Shown here: piece by piece, positions 11,517 through 24,453 of the stretch
Layout: each line of letters starts with the position of its first letter
How positions within the stretch are numbered: position 1 is the stretch's first letter
NCBI GenBank assembly: GCA_017163975.1
Contig: JAFFSR010000366.1
Location: 186,001-250,000 of the forward strand
Length of the DNA: 64,000 nucleotides
Direction: 5' to 3'
Source of the DNA: Anastatus disparis
Lineage: Eukaryota; Arthropoda; Insecta; Hymenoptera; Eupelmidae
Program-made: the position numbers and the translations under genes
Notes under the pieces: generated by a model
The model's database searches: none
Told to the model about the DNA's origin: nothing
The model's input: the letters and a program-made list of their open reading frames with translations, nothing else

Positions 11517-11908
11517 AAGACCTCGTTCCAATAAAATTCGTAAAAATTAAACATATCTCCGTAAATAATGGAACGGTTTTAATTTTTTCTTTAATCTGGG
11601 TTACCTTGAAAAATTATGAATATTGGTGCAATTATTTCTCCAAATTAGGGCGTATTTAAGTTAAAACAACTGTACCTAATACGGACACCTGAACCGCAAA
11701 TGGTTGTTGTGGCTCAGCAAATCAATATTTTTAGACGCGTAACATCTCATTTGTAGCTCAAAGGAAGAAAATGAGGTACCATGAGTTTCATCACGATCAA
11801 TATTTACTTATATCGCACGGATTTACGTGAATGTTGTAAATAAACTTACCTTATTATTCTTCGTAATCATAAAATTTGGAACCTGGAGACTAGTTTAATT
11901 CAAAATTT
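11517..11908 (+). repeat. Repeat R, copy 3
   Basis: Aligns with 1180-1582 from GTTCCAATAAAATTCG to AGTTTAATTCAAAATTTT. It stops exactly where a TACCCATATAG element end begins. Confidence 0.75.
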
Positions 11909-12535
11909 TTACCCATATAGCACGAAGGATTCGGGAAGCTTCCATCGAAAGATTCAAGGAAGATTCCCATGTAAGCTTCTAGCAAGTTTCCCGGTGGCTA
12001 AAAGAAAGTTTCGGTAAGCTTCAATTGGAATCTTTCATGTAAGCTTCACGCAAGGTTCAGGAAAGCTTACATGTAATGTTCTATGAGGGCTGAATGAATC
12101 GTTACAAAATAGTTTTCAGTAAGCTTCCGGAAAGATTGAATGCAATATTACAGAAACGATATTTGGAAGATTGCATTATATTATGCAAGAAGCTTCCAGT
12201 AATATTTTTTGAAAGATTCCATTCAAACTTCCTACAGCTTTCCACGGAATCTTATAGGAAGAATATTTTATTGTTTCCGGAAGGTTACCAGTAACTTATC
12301 AGAATGATTTTCTGTAAGCTTCCCGGAAGCTAAATAAAAGTTTCGGAAAGATTCCATTGGAATCTTTTATGTAAGCTTTACGGAAGGTTCAGGAAAGCTA
12401 TCATGTAATATTCCATGAGGGCTAAATGGAACATTACAAAATAGCTTCGAGTAAGCTTCTGAAAAGTTATATCCAAATGTTATTCGAAAGATTACTTGAC
12501 ATCTTGCAGGACCCCGTTTAGAGAGTCCAATTGGA
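11909..12535. repeat. Array of GGAAGCTT / GAAAGATTC units with CCCATATAG start
   Basis: Starts TA-CCCATATAGCACGAAGGATTC at the end of R copy 3, then continues as degenerate units such as GGAAGCTTCC, GAAAGATTC and TCATGTAAGCTT in both orientations up to AGTCCAATTGGAATTCC. The architecture resembles the other short-unit fold-backs in this window (see 30533, 47028, 60947). The ORF at 12094-12294 only follows the units. Confidence 0.5.
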
Positions 12536-15250
12536 ATTCCAAATCACATTCTTGCAAATTGACGAAGCGAGAAATTCTTTACGCCTGCTAACATCGATTG
12601 AACTGAAAATAAGCAGGAGAAAAGTACTTTTCTCCTGCAAATTTAATTTCTCTTCAATTAAGCGGGAAAAACGTACCTTTTTCTTACAAATTGATAGGGC
12701 GAAAAGTTCTTTACGCCCACCAACATTAATAACTCTAGAAAAAAGCGAGAGGAAAGTACTTTCCTCCCACGAATTCGGTTTCTCCTGAATTAAGCGGGAA
12801 AAACATACTTTTTTCTTGCGAATTCACGGGGCAAAAAGTCCTTTACGTCCGACAACATCAATGACACTATAATTAAGCGAAAGAAAAGTACTTTTCTGCC
12901 GCAAAATCCATTTCTCTTAGATGAAGCGGAAAAAACGTACTTTTTTTTACTAATTCAGAGGGCAAAAAGTTCTTTGCCCCCACTAATATTAATTTCTGTG
13001 AGAATAAGCGGGAGAAGAGTACTTTTCTCGTGCAAAATCCATTTCTCTTAAATTAAGCGAGAATAACGTTATTTTTTTGTAAATTCAAAGGAAGAAAATT
13101 TCTTTACGCCCACCAACATTAATTGCTCTAAAAATAAGCGGGTTAAAAGTACATTTCTCCCGCCAATTCAATTTCTCTCAGATAAAGCTGAAAAAACGTA
13201 CTTTTCTTTCAATTATACAGGGCAAAAAGTTCTTTACGCCCACCAACATTAATTGCTCTAGAAAAAAGTGGGAAAAAGTACTTTCCTCACGCAAATTCGG
13301 TTTCTCCTAAATTAAGCAAAAAAAAACATACTTTTTTCTTACGAATTCACGGGGCAAAAAGTCCTCTACGTCCGCAAACATCAACGACACTATAATTAAG
13401 CAAATGAAAAGTACTTTTCTCCCGCATATTCAATTTCTCTTAGATGAAGCGAAAAAAACGTACTTTCTTCTTGCGAATTAACGGGGCAAAAAGTTCTTTT
13501 CTTCCGAAAATTCAATTTCTCTTGGATGAAACGAAAAAAACGTACTAATTTCTTTTAAATTAACAGGGCGAACAGTTCTTTACGCTCACCAACATTAATC
13601 GCTCTAAAGAAGAGAGGGAGAAAAGTACTTTCATCCCGCAAACTCGGGTTTTTTAAGTTAAGCGAAAAAAACGTACTTTTTTCTTGCGAATTCACAGGGC
13701 AAAAAGTCCTTTACGTCCACGAACATCAATGACACTAAAAATAAGCGAAAAGAAAGTACTTTCCTCCAAAAAATTCGGTTTCTCTTAAATTAAGCAGAAA
13801 AATTGTACTTTTTTCTTGCGAATTCAGAGGGCAAAAAGTTCTTTACGTCCGCCAACAATACTGACACTAAAAATAATCGAAAGAATAGTACCTTTCTCCC
13901 GCAAATTCCATTTCTCTTATATGAAGCGAGAAAAAACGTACTTGTTTTACTAATTCAGAGGGCGAAAAGCTCTTTACCCCCGCTAATATTAATTTCTGTG
14001 AGAATAAGCGGGAGAAGAGTACTTTTCTCCTGCGAAATCCATTTCTCTTGAATTAAGCGAGAATAACTTTATTTTTTTGCAAATTATGAGAAAGAAAAGT
14101 TCTTTACGCCCACCAACATTAAATGCTCTAAAAGTAAGCGGGTGAAAAGTACTTTTCTCCCGTAAATCAAATTTTTCTTAAATTAAGCAGGCAAAGCGTA
14201 CTTTTTTCTTGCGAATTCACAGGGCAAATAGTTCTCTACGTCCGCCAACATCAATGACACTAAAAATAATCGGAAGAATAGTACCTTTCTCCCGCAAATT
14301 CTATTTCTCTTAAATTAAGCGAGAATAACGTTATTTCTTTGCGAATTTAAAGGAAGAAAAGTTCTTTACGCCCACCTACATTAACTGCTCTAAAAATAAG
14401 CGGGTAAAAAGTGATTTTCTCCCGCAAATTCAATTTCTCTCAGATAAAGCTCAAAAAACGTAATTTTTTCTTTCAAATTGACAGGACAAAAAGTTCATTA
14501 CGCCCGCCAACATTAATTGCTCTAGAAAAATGCGCGAGAGAAGTTTTTTCCTCACGCTAATTCGGTTCCTCTTAAATTAAGCGGAAAAAACATACTTTTT
14601 TCTTGCGAATTGACAGTGCAGAAAGTCCCTTGCGTCGGCCAACATCTACGTCACTATAATTAAGCGAATGAAAAGTACATTTCTCCCGAAAAATCAATTT
14701 CTTTTAGATGAAGCGGAAAAAACGTACTTTTTTCTTCTAATTCAAAGGGCAAAAAGTTCTTTACCCCCGCTAATATCAATTTCTCTATAAATAAACGAAA
14801 GGAAAGTACTTTTCTCGTGCAAAATCCATTTCTCTTAAATTAAGCGAGAATAGCGTTATTTTTTTTGCGAATTCGGAGAAAGAAAAGTTCTTTATCCCCG
14901 CTAATATTAATTGCTCTAAAAATAAGCGGGTGAAAAGTACTTTTTTCCTGCGAATTCAATTTTTTTTAAATTAAGCGGAAATAACGTTATTTTTTTTACG
15001 AATTCAGGGGAAGAAACGTTCTTTACGCCCACCAACATTAATTGCTCTAAAAAGTAACGGGTGAAAAGTACTTTTCTCCCGAAAATTAAATTTTTCCTAA
15101 ATTAAGCAGGCAAAGCGTACTTTATTCTTGCGAATTCACGGGGAAAAAAGTCCTTTACGTCCGACAACATCAATGACGCTAAAAATAAGCGGAAAAAAAG
15201 TACTTCCCTTGCGCAAATTCAATTTCCGTTAGATAAAGCGGGAAAAACAT
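12536..15250 (-). repeat. 132-bp satellite array, reverse orientation
   Basis: About 20 units of the same satellite, now as reverse complement (for example TCTTTACGCCCACCAACATT in place of AATGTTGGTGGGCGTAAAGA). Together with 7208-11440 this makes a large inverted arrangement around the centre at 11441-12535. Confidence 0.9.
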
Positions 15251-15256
15251 ACATTT

Positions 15257-17010
15257 TTGCTTTCTCATAGAGAAAGCATTGTATCGATAAAAAAAATTTT
15301 TTTCTATTTTTTCATTAATTTGTACATTTTTGAACTCGGTGAGCCGAAAAAAGTGGTTTCCAGAAAATGTCTGTATGTATGTGTGTGTGTGTGTGTGTGT
15401 GGATGTATGAATTCAGTTAGTAAACTGTATCTCGAGAACTACTCGATAGATTTGCTTCCAATTTTGCATGGAATTTAGTTTTGTGACTAACTTGCTGGGA
15501 AGCTATTGATAATTGGTTCTTCTAGCGTAGTTTTCATTTTAAAGTTTAAAAAAAAAAAAAAAATTCGATTTTTCGTTTTTTGGTTTTTTTTTTTGTTTAC
15601 TACTCGATGAATTTGCTTCAAAATTTGCATGGAATTTATTTGTGATTGCCCGGATAAAATAAATTTTTAAAAACTGATTTTCTTAGCTTAGTTTTAATTT
15701 TAGAGCATTTTGAAATTAAAAAAAAATGTTTCTATTTATTAAGCCAATAAAATCTTAAAAACTACTCGATGGATTTACTTCCAATTTTCCATACAATTCA
15801 ATTTTTTGATGAACTGGTGCGGAAGCTATTGAGAATTGGTTTTTTCAGCGTAGTTTTTTTTTTAGAATCATTTTAAGAATTTTAAAAAAATTTCGATTTT
15901 TTATTTTTTTTGTATTTTACGTAAACTACTCGAAGAATTTGTTCGAAAATTTGTATGGAACTTAATTTCGACTGCCAAAAGTATAAAAAATTTTGTAAAC
16001 TAATTTTCTTAGCGCACTTTTAGTTTTAGAGCATTTTAAAAATTTTTTTAAAAATTTTTATTTTTAATTTTTTTCTATTTTACGAAAACCATTCGATAGA
16101 TTTGCTCCAAAATTTGTATGCAATTAATTCGCTACTGTCTGAAGAAAACAAGCTTTGGAAAACTAATTTTCTCAGTGCAGTTTTAATTTTAAAGCTCTTT
16201 GAAAATTTTCAAAAAAATTTTTATTTTTCATTTATTTTCTTTTTTGCGTTAACCATACTATAAATTTTCTCCAAAATTTTTATACAATTAATTCGCTATT
16301 GTTTGAAAAAAATAAGCTTTTGAAAACTAATTTTCTTAGTGTGGTTACAATTTTACAGAATTTTAAAGATTTAAAAAAAAATTTCGATTCTTCTTTTCTT
16401 ATTTTTTTTATTCTACGTAAAGTACTCGATACATTTGTTTTAAAAATTGCAGGGAAATTATTTGCGACTGCCAAAAGAAGGGAAATTTTCAAAAATTGAT
16501 TTTTATAGTGTAGTTTTAATTTTAGAGCATTTTTAAAATTTTGAAAAAGAAATTTTGAAAAGAAAATGTTATTTATTTAACCAGTTAGATCTCGAAAATT
16601 ACTCGATGGATTTGCTTCAAATTTTGTATACCATCTATGTTTTTGTATAACTAGGCGGGAAGCTATTGAAAATTGGTATTCATAGAGTAGTTTTTTTTAT
16701 AGAGTCATAAACATGAACTGTATTTATATATAAATATGATTGCATTTTATAAAGATTAGAAATTTTGTTGTCATCATTCTTTTTATTACTACATTATATC
16801 ATTTTTTCAATAGAACAAATTTTTTTGCATTACTTGATGATTTAAAATAAATTATAAATGTTGAAAAAGCAAACAGCTAGCGTATATGTTCGAAATTTAT
16901 AAAGTACAATATGAGTAAATATTAATGTTAGAAAATTTTTTAATATTAAAATCACATTTAAATAAATATAAAAAATTAATGAAACTCAAAGAGCTCTATG
17001 AGAAAGCATT
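15257..17010. repeat. Inserted repeat with about eight 165-bp units
   Basis: Bounded by AGAGAAAGCATT at 15271 and ATGAGAAAGCATT at 17010, which look like a direct duplication. Inside are units with the motif ACTACTCGATAGATTTGCTTCC, then TTTTGCATGGAATTTA, then TTTTCTTAGCGTAGTTTTAATT, spaced about 165 bp (15437, 15601, 15770, 15920, 16086, 16250, 16420, 16598). A (TG)n run is at 15377-15400. No transposase. It sits within the satellite and interrupts it. Confidence 0.7.
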
Positions 17011-17019
17011 CCGCCAAAG

Positions 17020-18248
17020 CACTTGGCAGCGTTTTTCTTTTAAATTGAGCCCACCAACATTGATTGCTCTGGAAAAAAGCGGGAGAAAAGGTTTTTCCTC
17101 CAGCGAATTTAGTTTCTCTTAAATAAGGCGGGAAAAACGTACTTTTTTCTTGAAAATTCTCAGGGCAAAAAGTTCTCTACGTCCGCGACCATCAATGACA
17201 CTAAAAATAAGCGGAAGAAAAGTGCTTTTTTTCCACAAATTTAATTTCTCTTAGATAAAGCAAACAAAACGAACTTTTTTGTACTGATTCAGAGGGCGAA
17301 AAGTTCTTTACCCCCGCTAATATTAATTTCTCTAAAAATAAGCAGAAGAAAAGTACGTTCCTCCCGCAAATTCAATTTCTGTTAGATGAAGCGGGAAAAA
17401 CATACTTTTTTCTTTTGAATTGACAAAGCTGAAAGTTTTCTACGCCCACTGACATTGATTGCTCTAGAAAAAAGCGGGAGAAACATCCTTTCCTCCCACA
17501 AATTCGGTTTCTCTTAAATTAGGCGGAAAAAACAGACATTTTTCTTGCGAATTTACAGGGCAAAAAGTTCTTTACGTCCGCTAACATCAATGACTCTAAA
17601 AATGAGCTTGAGTAAAGTACTTTTCACCCGCGAACTAGGTTTCTCTTAAATATGGCGGGAAAAACGTACTTTTTTCCTACAAATTGACAGGGCAAAAAGT
17701 TCTTCACGCCCACCAACATTAATTGCTCTAGAAAAAAGCGGAAAAAAGGTACTTTCCTCCCGCAAATTCAGTTTCTCTTAAATTAAACGGGAAATGCATA
17801 CTTTTTTCTTGCGAATTCACGGGACAAAAAGTTTTTTACGTCCGCCAACAGCAATAACACTATAATTAAGCGAAAAAAAAGTACTTTTCTTCCGCAAATT
17901 CAATTTCTCTTAAATTAAGCGAGAATAGCGTTATTTTTTTTTTGCGAATTCAGAAGAAGAAAAGTTCTTTTCCCCCGCTAATATTATTTTTTTCTAAAAA
18001 TAAACGGGAGGAAAGTACTTTTCGCCTGCAAAATCCATTTCTTTTAAATTAAGCGAGAATAACGTTATTTTTTTGCAAATTCAGAGGGAGAAAAGTTCTT
18101 TACGCCCACCAACATTAATTGCTCTAAAAATAAGCGTGTGGAAAGTACTTTTCTCCCGCGAATTCAATTTTTCTCATATAAAGCTGAAAAAACGTATTTT
18201 TTTTTTAAATTGACAGGACAAAAAGTTTTTTACGCTAAGCAACATTAA
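17020..18248 (-). repeat. 132-bp satellite, reverse orientation, continued
   Basis: About nine further units, ending at GCAACATTAATTACAACATTTG where repeat R resumes. Confidence 0.9.
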
Positions 18249-18775
18249 TTACAACATTTGCAATTATTAATAACTATCTTTTTATTTATTGAAATTATAA
18301 ATGAATTATAAGAATTAATTACATTATAGAATCAATAAAAAATTTTAATTAAACTTGTCTCTAGGTTACAAATGTTATAATTACGAGGAACAATAAGGTA
18401 AGTTTATTCACAACATTTATGTAAATCCTCACGCATTTCGTAAATATTGATTTTAATGAAACTCATGGTATCTCATTTATAAGTCGTTTCTTTTAGCTTC
18501 AAAATGAGATGTTACGCGTCTAAAAATATTGCTTTAGTGAGCCACAACAATCATTTGGGTTTAAGGTGTCCGTATTAGGTGCAGTTGTTTCAATTTAAAT
18601 ACACCCTATTAAAAAATATTTGCACCAATATTCATAATTTTTCAAGGTAACCCAGATTAAAAAAAAACATCAAAACCGGTCCAATATTTACGGAGACACG
18701 GTTAATTTTTACGAATTTTATTGGAACGGGGTCTATTGTTAACTTTTCTGACGCGCAAATATAAGCATCCGCACC
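18249..18775 (-). repeat. Repeat R, copy 2, proximal part
   Basis: Reverse complement of 1137-1596 joined directly to 3445-3525, so it is the pre-insertion state for EnSpm-1. With 7080-7207 it is one R copy split by the satellite block. Its outer end reads CCCTGGTGCGGATGC on the minus strand. Confidence 0.8.
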
Positions 18776-19210
18776 AGGGGGCTTATTCAGTAATACCGTA
18801 ACGTCTAACGGCAAGCTTAACGCCGACGCGCGCATGCGCAGTAATTATTTTTCAGCAAATACTATCGAATATCGCGAACGTTATGAGAGATCATGTTGAC
18901 GTAACGACGAAAATGTTCTAAACTGAAGCGCTAAGTCGATTTTATCGACAAATTTTACAACCAATTTGAAGCTTGGTTGTAAATCGTACGTTAAATTGTA
19001 AAACGTTATATTATGCATAACATATGTATATGCATTGACAGAAAAGATTTCTAGAAACAAAAGAATTACTCCGACTTGATGTGATCATTCAAATGCAATA
19101 ATAATTTCTTAGATGTAGGTAACTAGATGTTTGAATTAATTTCTTGCTTCACAGATTTTAAGTTATATCCAAGAGAATCAAGATATCTATTCTGTCAGTG
19201 TATGTATATA

Positions 19211-19267
<57 letters not shown>

Positions 19268-19322
19268 GAACATTATTTTATTATTATTTACATTAGTGAT
19301 CATAAAAATTATTTGTAATTGT
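18770..19322 (+). repeat. Dispersed repeat S, copy 1
   Basis: From GGGGCTTATTC through CCGTAACGTCTAACGGC and ACGCCGACGCGCGCAT to ATTATTTGTAATTGT. The same roughly 550 bp recurs at 33640-34160 with about 90-95% identity by eye, including an internal TATATA tract near the end. No coding capacity. Class unknown. Confidence 0.75.
19210..19263. repeat. (TA)n microsatellite
   Basis: About 27 TA units within repeat S; the second S copy has only a short TA tract at 34081-34101. Confidence 0.95.
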
Positions 19323-19323
19323 T

Positions 19324-20770
19324 ACGTCGTGGAAATTCACGATAAAGTAAATTAATATTTTATCACGAATTTCCGGCGTTGGCGCGCGCGTGCTTAGTGG
19401 TGGTGGATTCGTTGTAGTTTTACGGAAAAACTGTTAAATTCGGAAAAAAGAAAAGAATATAAAAGAAAATCACTGAATTTAATGTTAGTACGCGGGTGTA
19501 CGTGTACCTAATATTGTGTGTGTGTGTGTGTAACTTAATTTAACCCGAGCCTCATAAGAGAGTCTTAGGTTAAATTAAGGCCAGTGTCCTCCCTTAGAGG
19601 ACCCTATCGGCAGTGCTTGTTAGTAAATTTTTATTTTAACAAGAGCCTCGTAAGAGAGTCTCAAATTAAAATAAAGCCAGTTTCCTCCCTTAGAGGAAAC
19701 TATTGGCAGTGCAATAAATAAAAATTTTAATTAATTCATGCAATAAAAGAAAATATAATAAAGAAAAAAAATAAATGTAAAGAAAATAAAGAAAACAAAA
19801 ATTCAAAATTAAGATTTAGATTTATTTATGAATAAAAAGAATAATTAAAAACATGAGTTTATAATATGGCTTAATTTTATAATTTAGGCGTTTGATTTTA
19901 GTTAATATTTTATTGGAAAGAAGAACAATTCAAATATAAAATATAAAAAAAAATAAAAAAAATAAGACAACTTACTCTTAGGTGAGAGAGATAGATGATC
20001 GTTGTAGGTAATTCTTTATTCTTTGTCAAACTCTTAAATTTGTTTGAAGAGGGAAAATTTATCAGATAGAAATAGTAGATTTAAAAGATTTGATTGAGAA
20101 AATGTAACAAAAATTATTAAAGAAAATTTAATTTTGTAGAAAAATTCAGCGTTAGAAAAATTTAAGTAAAATAAAAATTTTACTTGAAATAATAAAATTG
20201 AAGAAACAATGTATGAAAATTCAAGAGATTTAAGATTTAGTATTTAAGAATTTGAATTTTAAATAAAAGATTTTAATTGTAATAATAAAAGATTTGAGAT
20301 TTGGAAAGTAAAAAATTTGAAAAATGGAAAATTGAATTAGAAAGAATTTGATAAGTTAGTACCTTTTAAGAGTTTGACTTTGTTGTGTTGATTTTGTAGA
20401 TTTTTGTAGATTGCACTGGAAAATTTTGGAGTGAGCTTACCAAGCTCGAGATAGAGACTGAATTTTGTTTGTCTCTTCTTGAGACACATGACCATTGTTT
20501 CCCTTCCCAAGGGACTTGGGGGTGTAGTCTTAAGGGATTAAGACAATTAGAAATTGATTATTGGTCAGTTGACCGGAAGAGGCTGGACGTTATGCGTCAT
20601 ATTAATGGAAACAGGCCCAAAAATAAAGGTCTTTGGGAAAAATATGATGTTTTCAAGAACGTTGAAGCGTCATCGTTGTCTATCTCTCTCATAAATATAG
20701 TTGTCTCATTCTTACAATTGTTTTGTATACTTATTGCTAATTTACGTAAATTTTACTTAATAACATAATA
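19324..20770. other. Unclassified block with 96-bp internal duplication
   Basis: Starts GTCGTGGAAATTCACG, which forms a hairpin with CACGAATTTCC 35 bp later. 19549-19614 and 19645-19707 are near-duplicate segments (AGCCTCRTAAGAGAGTCT ... CCTCCCTTAGAGGA ... GGCAGTG). A further hairpin lies at 20505-20525 (CCCTTCCCAAGGGA). The opening TGTTACGTCG would suit an LTR, but I found no second LTR, primer-binding site or pol sequence. The 99-codon ORF at 20469 has no recognisable domain. Confidence 0.3.
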
Positions 20771-21631
20771 ATAATATTAATAATAAAAATATAAAGAGAG
20801 AGAAAAATGAAAATATGTTTAATAAACTATACGCTATAATTACATTGTATCTTTCAAGATATTTTAGCATATAACTTTAATTTGTTAAAAGAAAAATTTT
20901 AAACATCGTTAGTAAATCTGATTAAAAGAAATTATATTTTGAAATATACAGTGTAATTCTGTTTAAATTTATTAACTAATTAATGCATAAATTAAAGTAA
21001 GTGTGAAAAACATAATAGTATGAAAAATGGTTATTAATTAAAGCATAAATGATATAACTATCTTAAAACTAGTGTACTAAATACGTTAAAAGATGTCTTA
21101 AAATTAATGCAGTGTCTAATATTTTAACTAAAAAAATAAACGCATACTATTTAGAATAATAGTAGTAGAAACTGATTAAAGTAATAGTGACTAAATTAAT
21201 TAAGCTAAAACATTATAATAAAAATAAAGCGCAATGAAAGTGTATAGAAACATAACTTAAACTAAGATAAGAATAAAGAAATATTAATATAATGAGCATT
21301 TAAAATTAACTTAATTTATAATATAGCTAAATTAATCAATAGTAATAGTAACTTAATCTAAATTATTTGTTAAGAATAATGCAATAAAACTAAGCAAATA
21401 ATATTATTATAAAAAGATAGATTAGTGATGACTCTTAATAGAAAAATAGAATTAATTAATAAATTTTACGATTGTTATTAGTAACTTATTCTACGATTAG
21501 TAATAATATTTAACAACAAAGTAATGAGTAATTTAAGAACTTATCTATTAAAACTAAAATAACATGTAAAATATAATCTTATTCTAATTGGACGCACTGA
21601 CATGTCCATGCGTAAGCGTGTATTCTAGTGT

Positions 21632-21635
<4 letters not shown>
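20771..21635. other. AT-rich intergenic sequence
   Basis: No ORF, repeat or RNA gene seen. Confidence 0.5.

Positions 21636-21682
<47 letters not shown>
21636..21682. repeat. (TA)n microsatellite
   Basis: Uninterrupted TA run. Confidence 0.95.
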
Positions 21683-21686
<4 letters not shown>

Positions 21687-21760
21687 TTTAATTAATTGTT
21701 TAATTGAATAAAAAGAAAAATATAATAACAATGGAAATATAAGTAACACATATATACATA

Positions 21761-23619
21761 TGGGACGTTTCAGGTCAACTCACCGAACAAAAAAATAAAA
21801 TTCGTTGTAAATCTGTGAAAATGTTCCATTTCATACCCAAAATATACAAAAAAATTTTCAGAGGTATAGATCCAATGGATTAAGAGTAATGAGTAATGAA
21901 ATATTGTGATTTTTCAAAATTTTTGGTGAATTCATCAAATTAATAATTTTTTACTCAAAAACTAAGGGTCCTAGAGATGTACTTATGAAGACATTTCTTG
22001 TTGCAAATTAAGCGTAGAATCAGCACAAATTTTTTTAAATCTCAAGATTGCTATCTTCTGATTGGTCCACTTTGTTATTTCATATAATTTGCAATTACTT
22101 GAGTTCGAACAGGTTGATTTCACTCCTGTTGGAGTATGTTATGTCTTCTGATAACATATTGAAGTAAGCTTTTGCTCCACTTGGCTCGAGCCCTAGGAGA
22201 GGAGCTATAGAACTTTGAATATTGAAAAATTTTTAATTTTGAATTTAACACATACATCAACATTTTCTTCTTCGATGTTCATAGATAATACAATATACGA
22301 ATGCATGATTGTCTAAATATTTTAACATTTATCTATTTCTTTATGATGCAAGTGTTTTATTAAAATATTAATTATGCATTACGTACACATCATCAAGATA
22401 CACTCATAAACAAGAAAATTTTATTCGTTTAACTAATTTGTCATTATAACTATTTTGCATACGTATTAAAAAATTATTTAAATATACATATTTAGGAATT
22501 AAAATTAATACTATATATCTGGAAATAAAAGGATAAAGTTAAATAAATTCTATACGGATAAAATTTATTCAATATAAAAATTTATTACAAAATGAAAGAA
22601 TCTGTTATTTGTGTATTCTGTAACTTTTAACAAGTACTTCTTAATTTATCTCATTTTTCTGAAAATAAATTACTCAAAATTTTTTTTTAAATTGAAATGG
22701 TATTTTAAAATTATAATGTCATTAGAGTGGAGATAAATTAAGAAGTACTTGTTAAAAGTTACAGAATACACAAATAACAGATTCTTTCATTTTGTAATAA
22801 ATTTTTATATTGAATAAATTTTATCCGTATAGAATTTATTTAACTTTATCCTTTTTATTTCCAGATATATAGTATTAATTTTAATTCCTAAATATGTATA
22901 TTTAAATAATTTTTAATACGTATGCAAAATAGTTATAATGACAAATTAGTTAAACGAATAAAATTTTCTTGTTTATGAGTGTATCTTGATGATGTGTACG
23001 TAATGCATAATTAATATTTTAATAAAGCACTTGCATCATAAAGAAATAGATAAATGTTAAAATATTTAGACAATCATGCATTCGTATATTGTATGATCTA
23101 TGAACATCGAAGAAGAAAATGTTGATGTATGTGTTAAATTCAAAATTAAAAATTTTTCAATATTCAAAGTTCTATAGCTCCTCTCCTAGGGCTCGAGCCA
23201 AGTGGAGCAAAAGCTTACTTCAATATGTTATCAGAAGACATAACATACTCCAACAGGAGTGAAATCAACCTGTTCGAACTCAAGTAATTGCAAATTATAT
23301 GAAATAACAAAGTGGACCAATCAGAAGATAGCAATCTTGAGATTTAAAAAAATTTGTGCTGATTCTACGCTTAATTTGCAACAAAAAATGTCTTCATAAG
23401 TACATCTCTAGGACCCTTAGTTTTTGAGTAAAAAAATTATTAATTTGATGAATTCACCAAAAATTTTGAAAAATCACAATATTTCATTACTCATTACTCT
23501 TAATCCATTGGATCTATACCTCTGAAAATTTTTTTGTATATTTTGGGTATGAAATGGAACATTTTCACAGATTTACAACGAATTTTATTTTTTTGTTCGG
23601 TGAGTTGACCTGAAACGTC

Positions 23620-23622
<3 letters not shown>
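21761..23622. mobile_element. 1.86-kb fold-back palindrome
   Basis: Left arm 21761-22652 and right arm 22730-23622 are inverted copies of each other, about 99% identical by eye, around a spacer of about 77 bp. The ends read TGGGACGTTTCAGGTC and GACCTGAAACGTCCCA. Both sides are TA-rich microsatellite, so a target duplication cannot be read. No ORF of substance. The arms contain a GC-richer segment (CTCGAGCCCTAGGAGAGG) and a small hairpin (CACTCCTGTTGGAGT). Confidence 0.8.
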
Positions 23623-23660
<38 letters not shown>

Positions 23661-23890
23661 CATATATGTTGGTTTAATGATTATAATCTTTACTTGAATA
23701 TTAAATTTTCTCATAATATATTTTTTGTAAAATTTTTGTTGTTTTAAAATTTTTTTTTTTGGATTTATTTTTATTTTTTTATTCATTTATTTATAGTTCT
23801 TAAGATTAGCGGATTATAAACTTAAATTAAAAAGATAAAAGATGCTTAAAATTATTTTATTAACAAATACACAGGCCCACAAAATGAAAA
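23623..23890. other. TA microsatellite and AT-rich spacer
   Basis: (TA)n to about 23654, then T-rich and A-rich sequence with no feature. Confidence 0.5.
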
Positions 23891-24453
23891 AAAAATGTCT
23901 GAACTTTTGACCGGACATACATATTCCCATGTATTTTTCGACGCTGAATCCGAATCTGTAATAAAAATATAGGGTTTTCCTACCTTTTCTCAGAGTTTTA
24001 TTGAAAAAACCTCATTTTTTACGGCTTTTTTGCGGTTTTTCGAGTCTAGAAAAAACAAATCATGAGATACGGTTAATTGGACTTCAAAATCGAATTCTAC
24101 GGGAAAAAATACACGGGAAACCATACCTTCAAATTTTTTTAACGCGATTCTAGTCCTCTGTATGGGGCTGAAAAGATGAGGAAATCGGTAAAAGTCGAAA
24201 TTTTGCCTAAAATGGATTTAAACAATATTAAAATTTAATCATGCGTCTTTTGAAGAGTCGATAAACATTGGAAATACTATCCTGGGGGTTTTTCAGATTG
24301 CTGATCATGAATTTGAAGTCAGATTGTGTAAAAACTACTTCTAGAGGGCGGTGACAAGAACTGTATATGGTAAATTTATCGATTTTTTAAAAATTTTACG
24401 TCTGAAATACTAATTTTAGAGTCTTTCACAGCATTGACTGTAAATTCAAGATA

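Noticed and set aside
20469..20768. 99-aa ORF
   Set aside because: No recognisable domain, no splice or promoter evidence; kept only as part of the unclassified block.
19324..20770. LTR retrotransposon
   Set aside because: The start TGTTACGTCG is suggestive but no second LTR, primer-binding site or gag-pol sequence was found.
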